DNA of 64,000 bases, from NCBI GenBank assembly GCA_020633235.1, contig JACKEA010000008.1:310001-374000 (forward strand), read 5' to 3'. Source of the DNA: Polyangiaceae bacterium. GTDB lineage: Bacteria > Myxococcota_A > Polyangia > Polyangiales > Polyangiaceae. A program made the position numbers and the translations under genes. The notes under the pieces are model-generated. The model had not been told where the DNA came from. It did no database searches and saw only the letters and a list, made by a program, of their open reading frames with translations. This document shows, piece by piece, positions 37,609 to 47,372 of the stretch; the stretch's first letter is position 1, and each line of letters begins with the position of its first letter.

Positions 37609-38510
37609 CTAGAAAGATCCCGTTACACCCAAGAAAGCACCGCGACCGCGTGAAGGCGTCGTGGCGTAGGGGCGCCAGCCGCCAGCACGTGCCGAGTCAT
37701 TGGTTGGCTCGTCCGGCCATAGGAAGAAGACCGCGGCGGTGCCGGCCGCGAACACGCCTGCGCCAATGAATCCCACCGTGGTTAGTGTGCTTCCGGAATC
37801 CTGCCTGTCGAGCGCGTCCTGAAGATCCGCGCATCCGCTAGGCGGAGAAGCACCAGAACAAGCGGACGCGCCACCCTGCTGCTCCAGATCCGAGCGTAGT
37901 GAGTCGGCGTCGTCCTTTGCCTTGCCCTTCTTGAGCACGCCGTACACGCCAACGCCAATGCCGACGGCCGTCAGAGCGCCGCCGGCGATGAGAGCGACGG
38001 TCTTGCCGGACATGCCGTCGGTGGAGACGGAGGTGCCGCCGGAACCGGCGGCGCCGCTGTCTCCGCCGGAGCCGTTGTTGCCCGCGCCGCCGTTGCCGCC
38101 GTTGCCGGCAGTGGCAGCGCCGGCACTGCCGTCGGGCGTTAGCTCGATGGCGACTTTGCGCGACTCGCCCTTAGCGACGGGGACGGTCTTGGTTTCCGTG
38201 GCGTAGCCGGGAGCCGTGACGGAGATGCTGACGGCGCCGGCTTCGACGAACACGTCGTGGTTGAGCGGTGCGCGGCCGGCTGCGGCGTCGTTGACGGTGA
38301 TCTCTGCGCCGTCGACATTGACGGAGATCTCGAGAGCGCCGACGAGCTTCTTCGCTTGGCTGAGGCGCTCGAGCGTGCGCTGGCGCGCCTCTTGTTTGCC
38401 TGTGGGCCAGTTGCGGTACGAGTACTCGAGGTGCTCCGCTGCATCGCGCGGCTTGCCGAGCGTCAGCTCTACATCACCGAGGTTTCCGGCGATGTCGTAG
38501 CTTTGCTTTT
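37609..38510 (-). pseudogene. P3: 5'-truncated TPR/PEGA membrane protein
   Basis: Open from the break at 38510 (KQSYDIAGN) to the stop at 37609. PEGA core with the AAAGRAP variant, linker, then its own C-terminus: KTVALIAGGALTAVGIGVGVYGVLKKGKAKDDADSL and a second membrane segment FIGAGVFAAGTAAVFFLWPDE, ending LGVTGSF. The signal peptide and first TPR are absent, as in P1. The frame runs on into antisense D-module sequence, which I do not consider coding. Confidence 0.8.
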
Positions 38511-39379
38511 GATGCCCACCCGCCGTGCTCTGGCCCTTCGGGCCCTGCGCGCGGCTTGCCCCTCCCAATGTGTGCTCGGCCTTCGGGGCCTGCGCGCACA
38601 TGGGGGGGCTGCGCCGGTGAGGTGGTTCCGGGCTGATGGGTGAAGGTGACGGGGAGGTGGTTCCGGGGAGACAGGGGCGACGGGATTCGTCGTGGGCGCG
38701 TGAAGGGTCGCGATGAATGCTGTGTGCGCCTGTGGTGTTGGCTGCGCTCGCCACAGGAAGGTGCTCGCGCTCGCGAGGCTTCGGGACCGACGCTGGGGCG
38801 CCGCGCCTTCCGCTCTGTCCCAGCTCGCGACCGGGCTCCGCCGAGAGGCGCACGCTCCCTGCCGCGCCCCGGCGTGAGTCGTGCAGTGACGGTGAGGCTA
38901 GGCGTGTGCATGCGTGCCTCGGCCCGAGGGCGCGTCATGGAGCCTGCGCCAGGAAGGGCGAAGCCCGGCCGCGAGCCAGGACAGGAGGTCAACATGCGTC
39001 GCCCCCATCGTCAGTCCGCTCAGCCAGTTGCTCGCGCTCGTGCCCATGCGCTGCGGCAACAACTCACGTTCAGCGAGCAGAAGCTGTGGCAAGAGCTCCG
39101 TGGCTCCAAGCTGGGCGTGGCCTTCCGGCGGCAAGTGGCCATCGGCCGCCACATTGCAGATTTCGCTGCCCCCAGCATGCGCTTGGTCGTTGAAGTGGAT
39201 GGCGGCTATCACGTCGCGCGAAAGGCCGCCGACAAGCGCCGAGACCGGGACCTGGCCCGGCTTGGCTGGCGCGTGCTGCGGTTGGAGGCAGGCCTCGTCG
39301 TGCATCGGCTGCCGGAAGCTGTTGCTCGCATCCGCCAAGCGTTGGGGGCGCGTGGCTGATGCGAGCCGTTGCATGACTG
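38511..39379 (+). repeat. D module 3
   Basis: An 869-nt module ending GCATGACTG, followed by the 3' end of L4. Small indels in the noncoding half set it apart from the other modules. Confidence 0.85.
38994..39359 (+). CDS. D3: DUF559 endonuclease-like protein
   Basis: A 121-residue DUF559 protein, AGGAGGT site 4 nt before the ATG, active-site pattern intact. It has His for Tyr in GRHIADF next to the catalytic Asp, a change also seen in D5. Confidence 0.85.
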   Translation: MRRPHRQSAQPVARARAHALRQQLTFSEQKLWQELRGSKLGVAFRRQVAIGRHIADFAAPSMRLVVEVDGGYHVARKAADKRRDRDLARLGWRVLRLEAGLVVHRLPEAVARIRQALGARG

Positions 39380-39402
39380 GCAACCTCAGTGCTGCTTGTG
39401 CG

Positions 39403-40926
39403 TCAGAGCTGGACCTTGTCGTCCGCTATGCCCGGCACGCCGCCGTTGGTTGCAACGCCGCCTGCACCGGCTTGGCCGGCCGCGCCGTGCGTGAACGTGC
39501 CGCCGTTGTCAGTGATGGCGGAGGTGGTGTCGGACAGGATGCCGGCTGAGATGCCGCCGGCCGCTCCGCCGCCAGCGCCGCCAGCGCCGCCTTTGCCGCC
39601 CTGGCCACCCTTGCAGCCGAACGTAGCTGGATTGCCGCCCCCGCCAACCTGTGTCGCGCCTGCTTGTCCCGCCGCGCCCTTGCCGCCATCACCAGCAGCA
39701 GTTGCGGTGAACGAGCAGTTGTTCGTCTGCACTGTCGACGCGAATGTCATGAGCGCGATACTCGAACCGCCTGCTCCCCCACCCGGACCACCACTGCCAC
39801 CACAGCCACCGCAGCCACCACCACTACCGCCACCAGGCGAGGTGCTCTCCGAGCCACCGCCACCACCGCCGCCTTGGCCAGGGTCGCCGTTCGCACCAGT
39901 ACCGCCATCCGAGCCAGTGAATCCGGCGGACGCGAGCGTTCCGACAGTGGTCGCACCGCCGGCGGCAGGTTTGGGTGTGGAGTCAGTGCCCTTCTGGCCA
40001 TTCAGACCATTGTTCGTACACTCGGTGGCAGTGCTACCTTGCCCCCCACCGAGAGCTGGCAAGCCGTTGCCTCCACCCTGCGCAAGTCCGCCCCCATCCC
40101 CGCCCTTCGATTGGCCACCAGCTTGACATGGACAAGTCTGCCCGCCGCCGCTCTTGTCCTGGTCGGCGTCCAGCCCATTGAGCTTGGCTTGGTCGGTCTC
40201 GAACGCTACAGGCACGACCACGCCGTCCTTGCCCTTGACGCCCTTGCCTGCGACGAAAGCGACGCGATCGAAGGCGACGCCGGTGGAGTCGTGAACAAAC
40301 GCTGCGATGCTGGACTCGCCCGGGTCAGTACCGTCTTGAGCGTCGAACTCCATGTCTTGGATGACGACGGGATTGGTGACCGCCGAGACCTCGAGGGCGT
40401 AGCCCTTGGCGGCGGGTTTGACGACGGCCTTCTGTCCTGACTCGTAGGTCCAATCGGTGCACTTGAAGCCGCCGTAGAGACGAACACCAGCGTCGATGTT
40501 GAGCTGCTCGTCGTAGTTGGTGTCGCAAACGAGGACGAGCTTGCCTGCCGACTTTGCTGCGGCGAGCCCTTCGCCGATGGTCTTGAAGGGGCTGGCCTTG
40601 GAGCCGTCGCCAGTGGTGGAGGCGGTGCCGTCGACGAAGATGGCGTAGTCATCCGCGACGAGACAGCTCTCGGTGCTGGGGTCAGCAGAGGTGTCGCAAC
40701 CGCCACCGTCGCCACCGGAGCCGGAAGTGCCGCTGGTGTTGCCGGTGCCGCCTCCGCCTGTTGCGCCGGTGCCAGAGCTACCACCCGTGCCGCCGTCAGT
40801 CCCGCCTCCGCCCGCGCAGTTCGCGTTGGCTTCACACGAGCTGAAGTCCTCACTTGAACAGCCCGCCGTCGTCACAACGACCGAACCGCACAGAACCGCA
40901 AAGAAACCAATCCAGTTGCGCACCAT
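39403..40926 (-). CDS. L4: Gly-rich beta-helix lipoprotein
   Basis: A 507-residue lipoprotein whose first 250 and last 70 residues are almost the same as L1. The Gly-rich middle differs (for example CTNNGLNGQKGTDSTPKP and the GGGSGGGCGGCGGSGG stretch). Lipobox TTAGC, DUF1565-like start and beta-helix rungs are as in L1. It starts 13 nt after the P4 stop with GAGGGAT as binding site. The pattern of near-identical ends and different middle fits recombination between L copies. Confidence 0.8.
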   Translation of the reverse strand: MVRNWIGFFAVLCGSVVVTTAGCSSEDFSSCEANANCAGGGGTDGGTGGSSGTGATGGGGTGNTSGTSGSGGDGGGCDTSADPSTESCLVADDYAIFVDGTASTTGDGSKASPFKTIGEGLAAAKSAGKLVLVCDTNYDEQLNIDAGVRLYGGFKCTDWTYESGQKAVVKPAAKGYALEVSAVTNPVVIQDMEFDAQDGTDPGESSIAAFVHDSTGVAFDRVAFVAGKGVKGKDGVVVPVAFETDQAKLNGLDADQDKSGGGQTCPCQAGGQSKGGDGGGLAQGGGNGLPALGGGQGSTATECTNNGLNGQKGTDSTPKPAAGGATTVGTLASAGFTGSDGGTGANGDPGQGGGGGGGSESTSPGGGSGGGCGGCGGSGGPGGGAGGSSIALMTFASTVQTNNCSFTATAAGDGGKGAAGQAGATQVGGGGNPATFGCKGGQGGKGGAGGAGGGAAGGISAGILSDTTSAITDNGGTFTHGAAGQAGAGGVATNGGVPGIADDKVQL

Positions 40927-40939
40927 GACCATCCCTCGC

Positions 40940-41829
40940 CTAAAAGCTTCCTCTAACCGTGACCCCAATCTCATCCTTCGCAATGGTCGGCGCGAGTTGG
41001 GGCGTCACCGCGGAATCCTGCTTCTCATCCGGCCACAAGAACCAGACAGCGGCCGTCGCTGCCCCAAAGGCCGCGAACCCGATGCCTCCTATAGTGGAGA
41101 GGGTCTTTTGTGTCTTGCCGGTATCATTCTTGTCTGCCAGCTGGGTGCACAGCGAATGGTCCGGCTGACTGCTGCAACCATTCGGCCCAAGTTCCCCGCC
41201 GATCTGGTCCAGCAATCCGTTTGCGTCGTCCTTCGTTGACTTCTGTGCGAAGTAGAACCCGATCCACGTCGCTGCGCTTGCGACGGTCAGAGCGCCGCCG
41301 GCGATGAGAGCGACGGTCTTGCCGGACATGCCGTCGGTGGAGACAGTGGTGCCGCCGGAACCGGCGGCGCCGCTGTCTCCGCCGTTGCCGTTGTTGCCCG
41401 CGCCGCCGTTGCCGCCGTTGCCGCCAGTGGCAGCAGCGCCGGCACTGCCGTCGGCCGTTAGCTCGATGGCGACTTTGCGCGACTCGCCCTTGGCGACGGG
41501 GACGGTCTTGGTTTCCGTGGCGTAGCCGGGAGCCGTGACGGAGATGCTGACGGCGCCGGCTTCGACGAACACGTCGTGGTTGAGCGGTGCGCGGCCCGCG
41601 GAGGTGTCGTTGACGGTGATCTCTGCGCCGTCGACATTGACGGAGATCTCGAGAGCGCCGACGAGCTTCTTCGCTTGGCTGAGGCGCTCGAGCGTGCGCT
41701 GGCGCGCCTCTTGTTTGCCCGTGGGCCAATTGCGGTACGAGTACTCGAGGTGTTCCGCTGCATCGCGCGGCTTGCCGAGCGTGAGCTCTACATCACCGAG
41801 ATTGCCGGCGATGTCGTAGCTTTGCTTTT
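40940..41829 (-). pseudogene. P4: 5'-truncated TPR/PEGA membrane protein
   Basis: Open from the break at 41829. It has the TSAGRAP variant in the PEGA domain and one extra Ala in the linker. The C-terminus (IGFYFAQKSTKDDANGLL, a Cys-containing loop CSSQPDHSLC, second membrane segment GIGFAAFGAATAAVWFLWP, ending VTVRGSF) is the same as in P6 and close to P1. No start with a signal peptide. Confidence 0.8.
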
Positions 41830-42701
41830 GATGCCCACTTCGCCGTGCTCGGGCCCTTCGGGCCCTGCGCGCGGCTTGCCTCCCAAATGTGCTCGGCCCC
41901 TTCGGGGCCTGCGCGCACATGGGAGGGGCTGCGCCGGTGAGGTGGTTCCGGGCTGATGGGTGAAGGTGACGGGGGAGGTGGTTCCGGGGAGACAGGGGCG
42001 ACGGGATTCGTCGTGGTCGCGTGAAGGGTCGCGCTGAATGCTGTGTGCGCCTGTCGTGTTGGCTGCGCTCGCCACAGGAAGGTGCTCGCGCTCGCGAGGC
42101 TTCGGGACCGACGCTGGGGGCGCCGCGCCTTCCGCTCTGTCCCGGCTCGCGACCGGGCTCCGCCGAGAGGCGCACGCTCCCTGCCGCGCCCCGGCGTGAG
42201 TCGTGCAGTGACGGTGAGGCTAGGCGTGTGCATGCGTGCCTCGGCCCGAGGGCGCGTCATGGAGCCTGCGCCAGGAAGGGCGAAGCCCGGCCGCGAGCCG
42301 GGACAGGAGGTCAACATGCGTCGCCCCCATCGTCAGTCCGCTCAGCCAGTTGCTCGCGCTCGTGCCCATGCGCTGCTGCAACAGCTCACGTTCAGTGAGC
42401 AGAAGCTGTGGCAAGAGCTCCGTGGCTCCAAGCTGGGTGTGGCCTTCCGGCGGCAAGTGGCCATCGGTCGCTACATTGCAGATTTCGCTGCCCCCAGCAT
42501 GCGCTTGGTCGTTGAAGTGGATGGCGGCTATCACGTCGCGCGAAAGGCCGCCGACAAGCGCCGAGACCGGGACCTGGCCCGGCTTGGCTGGCGCGTGCTG
42601 CGGTTGGAAGCAGGCCTCGTCGTGCATCGGCTGCCGGAAGCTGTTGCTCGCATCCGCCAAGCGTTGGGGGCGCGTGGCTGATGCGAGCCGTTGCATGACT
42701 G
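41830..42701 (+). repeat. D module 4
   Basis: An 872-nt module from the P4 break to GCATGACTG, followed by the 3' end of L5. Confidence 0.85.
42316..42681 (+). CDS. D4: DUF559 endonuclease-like protein
   Basis: A 121-residue DUF559 protein with intact active-site pattern and AGGAGGT site. It differs from D2 by Leu for Arg in ALLQQLTF and a few silent changes. Confidence 0.85.
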   Translation: MRRPHRQSAQPVARARAHALLQQLTFSEQKLWQELRGSKLGVAFRRQVAIGRYIADFAAPSMRLVVEVDGGYHVARKAADKRRDRDLARLGWRVLRLEAGLVVHRLPEAVARIRQALGARG

Positions 42702-42710
42702 AGCCTCCGC

Positions 42711-44336
42711 CTACTTCTGCTCGTAGCTCTCGGCGGAGTCGCCGTCCGAACCGTCCGGTGCCTTGGGGAGGCCAACGACTTGGCCGCCAACACCCTTTGC
42801 GCCGCCGGCTCCCTTGTTGAGATTCACGGCGCCGTTCTGGAGTGGGGCGGTGCCATTCCACACGAGCGCGTACGATGGGCCACCGGAACCGCCTGAGCCG
42901 GAACCACCAGGGCCACCCGTACCGCCCTTCCCGCCATCTCCGCCGCCGCCGATTCCACCTGTACCTGGCCCGCCAGTACCCCCAGACTTGCCGGCACCGC
43001 CGTCGCCACCCTTTCCGCCCTTTCCACCAACGCCACCCGTCGCAGCGTTCAGGTCACAGGAATCGAGGGTGATGGAGCTTTGCCACGACAGCAGCGCGAC
43101 GCTCGCACCACCGCCTTGACCACCCGTGCCTGGCTTGCCGCCGCAGCCTCCCATGCCGCCCGCGGCGCCGGACGCGCCATTGCACGTTCCCGTGCCCTTG
43201 CTCGCTCCACCTCCACCACCGCCCTGTCCCGTGTGACCGTCAAGTCCGTGGTCGCCGTCAGCCGTCGAGTATGAGCCCACCGCGAACATCCCAATTGCAG
43301 AGGCTGCCTGTCCGAGGTTGCCAGCGTCGCCGTTCGCCCCAGACTGGCCCGCGCTTCCGCTCGCCCCTGCGAGAGTCGCGCCCGCGCCTCCGTTGCTGAA
43401 GTTGGGGGGCGTGACCGAAGTCTTTGGTGTGCCGTCGTCGCCGCTGCCCCCATCCGCAAGCGCGTCCTTTTTGGCCAGACCACCGAGTCCGCCGTTGGAC
43501 CCACATCCGCTCGGAGCCGACCATTCCCCGCCAGCTAGCTGCCCGCCCGATCCGGTGCAGGCGGGCTTTCCGTCTTGGCTGGTTCCGGGATCCGCACCAT
43601 CCGTACCCTTCGCGCCGTCCGTTCCGTCTTTGCCCTTGGCGCCGTTCCCGGCGGTGATCTTGAGTCGGCGGAGCACGACGTTTGCCGAGCTGGTGACGGC
43701 GACCGCGATGCTGGAAGCGCCGTCACCGGTGGCATTGGCGGCCTGAATGTCGAAGTCTTCGATGGTGGTGCCGACCGCGAGGTTGTCGATGATCCATGGT
43801 GTGGCGGAGCCTTTGACGACAGCCTTGGTTGCGGTGTCGTACGTCCAATCTGCGCAATTGAAACCGCCGTGAAGCGTAGTGCCGTCCAAGGAGGCGGTCA
43901 GCGCAACGTCCTCGGCATAGTCGCCGTCGGTGTTGCAGACGTAGATCTTCTTGCCGCCCGCATTGGTCAGGGCGTCGGCGATGGTTTTGTACGGTGCGGT
44001 GCGCGTGCCGTCAGGGCTACCGGCCGTGCTGCCGGCATCGACGAACACACCGTACTGCTCGTCGATGAGACAGGACTCGTCACCAGGAGACTTGCTGGTG
44101 TCACAGGTGCCGCTGTCGCCGGCTGTGCCGCCGGTTCCGCTAGTTCCGCTCGTATTGCCAGTGCCACCCCCACCAGTCGCTCCACTACCTGAGTCGCCGC
44201 CGTTGCCTCCTGCGCCACCTGTGTATGATCCGCAGGAGCCCGTATTCGAGCAATCATCAGAGCCGCACCCGCTCAGCAAGACACCCAAGCCGACAACGGC
44301 AAGCAAGGCCACGAAGTCACGCGATACACTTCTCAT
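42711..44336 (-). CDS. L5: Gly-rich beta-helix lipoprotein
   Basis: A 541-residue intact L protein: lipobox VLLSGC, linker, DEQYGVFVDAGSTAG, rungs LHGGFNCADWTYD and VVLRRLKITAG, then a long Gly-rich half with GGKGGKGGDGGAG-type repeats. It ends DSAESYEQK. Start ATG 44336 follows GGGGAG, 20 nt after the P5 stop. Its beta-helix region is close to L3 while its signal peptide is different, so exchange between copies appears to respect domain edges. Confidence 0.8.
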   Translation of the reverse strand: MRSVSRDFVALLAVVGLGVLLSGCGSDDCSNTGSCGSYTGGAGGNGGDSGSGATGGGGTGNTSGTSGTGGTAGDSGTCDTSKSPGDESCLIDEQYGVFVDAGSTAGSPDGTRTAPYKTIADALTNAGGKKIYVCNTDGDYAEDVALTASLDGTTLHGGFNCADWTYDTATKAVVKGSATPWIIDNLAVGTTIEDFDIQAANATGDGASSIAVAVTSSANVVLRRLKITAGNGAKGKDGTDGAKGTDGADPGTSQDGKPACTGSGGQLAGGEWSAPSGCGSNGGLGGLAKKDALADGGSGDDGTPKTSVTPPNFSNGGAGATLAGASGSAGQSGANGDAGNLGQAASAIGMFAVGSYSTADGDHGLDGHTGQGGGGGGASKGTGTCNGASGAAGGMGGCGGKPGTGGQGGGASVALLSWQSSITLDSCDLNAATGGVGGKGGKGGDGGAGKSGGTGGPGTGGIGGGGDGGKGGTGGPGGSGSGGSGGPSYALVWNGTAPLQNGAVNLNKGAGGAKGVGGQVVGLPKAPDGSDGDSAESYEQK

Positions 44337-44356
44337 GCTCGTCTCCCCTGGAAAGG

Positions 44357-45216
44357 CTAGAAACTTCCCTGCAGTTTGATAGCTGCGGAGTGCCCGGCAA
44401 CTTCAGGCACCAAAGTCGCGTTCGGAGGCTTCTCGCTCGGCCAAAAATAGTAGATGGCGGCGCCTGCGAGAGCCGCCCCACCAACCGCCAATCCGACCAC
44501 ACCAATCGTCTGGTTTCGGCTTGCCTTAGAATCAAGGTCGTCAATCTCTGCGCACTGGTCCGCAAACGGCGTGCCCGCTGCACAGGGCTGAGTTCCCGGC
44601 AACGTGTTCAGTTTGTCGTCGCGGTCGCTTCGTGCCCCATGTGCTGTGAGCATGAACACGGTGCCGGTCGCAACACCTGCAACGCCAATGCCACCCGCGA
44701 TCCACACGGGCAACATGCTTCGCTCGCCATCAGTACTTGCAGCGCCGGAACCGGCGGCGCCGCTGTCTCCGCCGTTGCCGTTGTTGCCCGCGCCGCCGTT
44801 GCCGCCGTTGCCGCCAGTGGCAGCGCCGGCACTGCCGTCGGCCGTTAGCTCGATGGCGACTTTGCGCGACTCGCCCTTGGCGACGGGGACGGTCTTGGTT
44901 TCCGTGGCGTAGCCGGGAGCCGTGACGGAGATGCTGACGGCGCCGGCTTCGACGAACACGTCGTGGTTGAGCGGTGCGCGGCCGGCTGCGGCGTCGTTGA
45001 CGGTGATCTCTGCGCCGTCGACATTGACGGAGATCTCGAGAGCGCCGACGAGCTTCTTCGCTTGGCTGAGGCGCTCGAGCGTGCGCTGGCGCGCCTCTTG
45101 TTTGCCCGTGGGCCAATTGCGGTACGAGTACTCGAGGTGCTCCGCTGCATCGCGCGGCTTGCCGAGCGTGAGCTCGACATCACCGAGATTGCCGGCGATG
45201 TCGTAGCTTTGCTTTT
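44357..45216 (-). pseudogene. P5: 5'-truncated TPR/PEGA membrane protein
   Basis: Conserved core from 45216, AAAGRAP variant, then a C-terminus unlike the other P copies: ASTDGERSMLPVWIAGGIGVAGVATGTVFML as first membrane segment, a Cys-containing loop (TQPCAAGTPFADQCAEI) and VVGLAVGGAALAGAAIYYFWP as second. It ends IKLQGSF. Missing the N-terminal 77 residues. Confidence 0.8.
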
Positions 45217-46080
45217 GATGCCCACCCCCGCCGTGCTCGGGCCCTTCGGGCCCTGCGCGCGGCTTGCCCCTCCCAAATGTGTGCTCGGCCCCTTCGGGGC
45301 CTGCGCGCACATGGGAGGGGCTGCGCCGGTGAGGTGGTTCCGGGCTGATGGGTGAAGGTGACGGGGGAGGTGGTTCCGGGGAGACAGGGGCGACGGGATT
45401 CGTCGTGGGCGCGTGAAGGGTCGCGATGAATGCTGTGTGCGCCTGTGGTGTTGGCTGCGCTCGCCACAGGAAGGTGCTCGCGCTCGCGAGGCTTCGGGAC
45501 CGACGCTGGGGGCGCCGCGCCTTCCGCTCTGTCCCGGCTCGCGACCGGGCTCCGCCGAGAGGCGCACGCTCCCTGCCGCGCCCCGGCGTGAGTCGTGCAG
45601 TGACGGTGAGGCTAGGCGTGTGCATGCGTGCCTCGGCCCGAGGGCGCGTCATGGAGCCTGCGCCAGGAAGGGCGAAGCCCGGCCGCGAGCCGGGACAGGA
45701 GGTCAACATGCGTCGCCCCCATCGTCAGTCCGCTCAGCCAGTTGCTCGCGCTCGTGCCCATGCGCTGCGGCAACAACTCACGTTCAGTGAGCAGAAGCTG
45801 TGGCAAGAGCTCCGTGGCTCCAAGCTGGGTGTGGCCTTCCGGCGGCAAGTGGCCATCGGCCGCCACATTGCAGATTTCGCTGCCCCCAGCATGCGCTTGG
45901 TCGTTGAAGTGGATGGTGGCTATCACGTCGCGCGAAAGGCCGCCGACAAGCGCCGGGACCGGGACCTGGCCCGGCTTGGCTGGCGCGTGCTGCGGTTGGA
46001 AGCCACGTTGGTCGCGCATCATCTGCCGCAGGCGTTGGAGTTGGTGCGTCGGGCGTTGGCGTGAGCTGAAGGAGCGCGCT
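45217..46080 (+). repeat. D module 5
   Basis: Same module; as in module 1, its 3' end passes without a junction into an Rpn-transposase element. Confidence 0.8.
45708..46064 (+). CDS. D5: DUF559 endonuclease-like protein
   Basis: A 118-residue DUF559 protein with intact active-site pattern, AGGAGGT site and the short tail PQALELVRRALA found only next to Rpn elements (D1, D5 and the fragment at 22858). Confidence 0.85.
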   Translation: MRRPHRQSAQPVARARAHALRQQLTFSEQKLWQELRGSKLGVAFRRQVAIGRHIADFAAPSMRLVVEVDGGYHVARKAADKRRDRDLARLGWRVLRLEATLVAHHLPQALELVRRALA

Positions 46081-46097
46081 CGTCGTGTGCAGCGCGC

Positions 46098-47087
46098 TCA
46101 GCTCGCGAACACGTCCTCGAGCGAAGTTGCCGAGAGGATGCGCTCGACCCAGGAGTCGAGCTGCTCCAGGGTCGCGCCACGCACACGGTGAGTGGTGGCG
46201 TCCGGCAGCTCTCCGAACTTCAACTCCAGCAGCTTCAGGAGAGTATCGGCCTTGCCCTCGGCCTTGCCCTCGGCCTTGCCCTCGGCCTTGCCCTTGGCTT
46301 CGCCTTCAGCTCTGAGAATCTGTGCACCGGTCATGAAAGCTTCCTCGGCTCTGGGTCCCAGCTGCCGGACGAGGTTTCTGACTCGCTCGGGGGGAGTTTC
46401 GCTGGCCTCGAGAAGATAGCGCAAAACGGTGCCGAGTGCCGCCACGCCGTTGGGAGCATCGGCCACCTCCCGCATGCGATCTTGCCAGGACTGAGCCAGC
46501 TCTGCGGCGACGTCGCCGCTCTTGCGGGCACGGCTGAGGCAGAAGAGCGACAGCTGGGCGATGGCGGTCATGGCGCGGGCGCGAAGAGACTCGGCTTGAG
46601 CGCCGGAGAGATCATCGACGTGAAATTCGAACTCCGGGACGTGGGGTGCGAGGAGCTTGTGCAGGGCCTGGTCGACGTCGAGCAGGTCCATGAAGAGCAT
46701 CCGAGGCGGCCACGCGCGGTCGCCGTGGTAGACGACGCCCGGAACGATGGGAGGGAGCAACTGAGCGTCGGGGTGCTTCTTGTGGAAGTCCTCCCAGATG
46801 CGGAGCATGTAGCCGAGCATCTTGAGCGGCATCCATCGGTCGAAGCTGCTCTGGTGCTCGAGCAAGAAGTAGATGAGGAGCGGCCGGCCGTCGAGGCTGG
46901 TCTCGAACAAGACGTCGGAGCGCAAGTCGCTGAGCTCAGCATCGACATAGCTTCCGGGTACGAGCCGGAGCGAGGACCAGGCGATGTGAGCGGACAGCTC
47001 GGCGGGAAGGATCGTCTTGAGCTCGCCAGCGGCGTTCTCGGGATCGGAGAACACGTGACGGAAGAAGCGATCGTGCGGGTTGTCCAT
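46098..47087 (-). CDS. Rpn/YhgA-like PD-(D/E)XK nuclease (copy 3)
   Basis: A 329-residue intact copy, with the nuclease residues D58, E77 and Q79 and the KAEG repeat near the C-terminus (AKGKAEGKAEGKAEGKA). Differs from copy 1 by scattered substitutions, for example HKKHPDAQLLPPIV. ATG 47087 is chosen as in copy 1. Confidence 0.85.
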   Translation of the reverse strand: MDNPHDRFFRHVFSDPENAAGELKTILPAELSAHIAWSSLRLVPGSYVDAELSDLRSDVLFETSLDGRPLLIYFLLEHQSSFDRWMPLKMLGYMLRIWEDFHKKHPDAQLLPPIVPGVVYHGDRAWPPRMLFMDLLDVDQALHKLLAPHVPEFEFHVDDLSGAQAESLRARAMTAIAQLSLFCLSRARKSGDVAAELAQSWQDRMREVADAPNGVAALGTVLRYLLEASETPPERVRNLVRQLGPRAEEAFMTGAQILRAEGEAKGKAEGKAEGKAEGKADTLLKLLELKFGELPDATTHRVRGATLEQLDSWVERILSATSLEDVFAS

Positions 47088-47160
47088 GGGCGCATCGTAC
47101 ACCGCGCCGGACTGCGCGGGGCTGTTCGCGGGCGCCCCGGAACCGCTCGGGGATGCGTTC

Positions 47161-47256
47161 GAGGATGCTGTGTTGGTAGCGCTCGAGGATGCTGTGTTGG
47201 TGGCGCTCGAGGATGCTGTGTTGGTGGCGCTCGTGGATGCTGCGTTGGTAGTGCAC
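47161..47256. repeat. 24-nt minisatellite, 4 units (copy 3)
   Basis: Four units of the repeat described at 24004; the last unit starts GTGGATGCTGCG. Confidence 0.95.
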
Positions 47257-47372
47257 CGCCTTCCGTAGCTGGAGGTGTCGGCGCGTTGAGAGCGCGCCGA
47301 AACGCGGGACTACTGCACTCGGCCTCTGCCGGAAGTTGTGGCTTTGGAAGAAGACGACGGAAAGTCACGAAC

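Noticed and set aside
44357..45709. P5 (likewise P3, P4, P6) reading on through the antisense of the D module to an ATG opposite the D start, which would give a 410-460-residue fusion
   Set aside because: The extension is Arg/Pro-rich, differs in frame between modules because of indels, and P1 has a TGA there. Not consistent with a conserved N-terminus, though a translated fusion cannot be excluded without proteomics.
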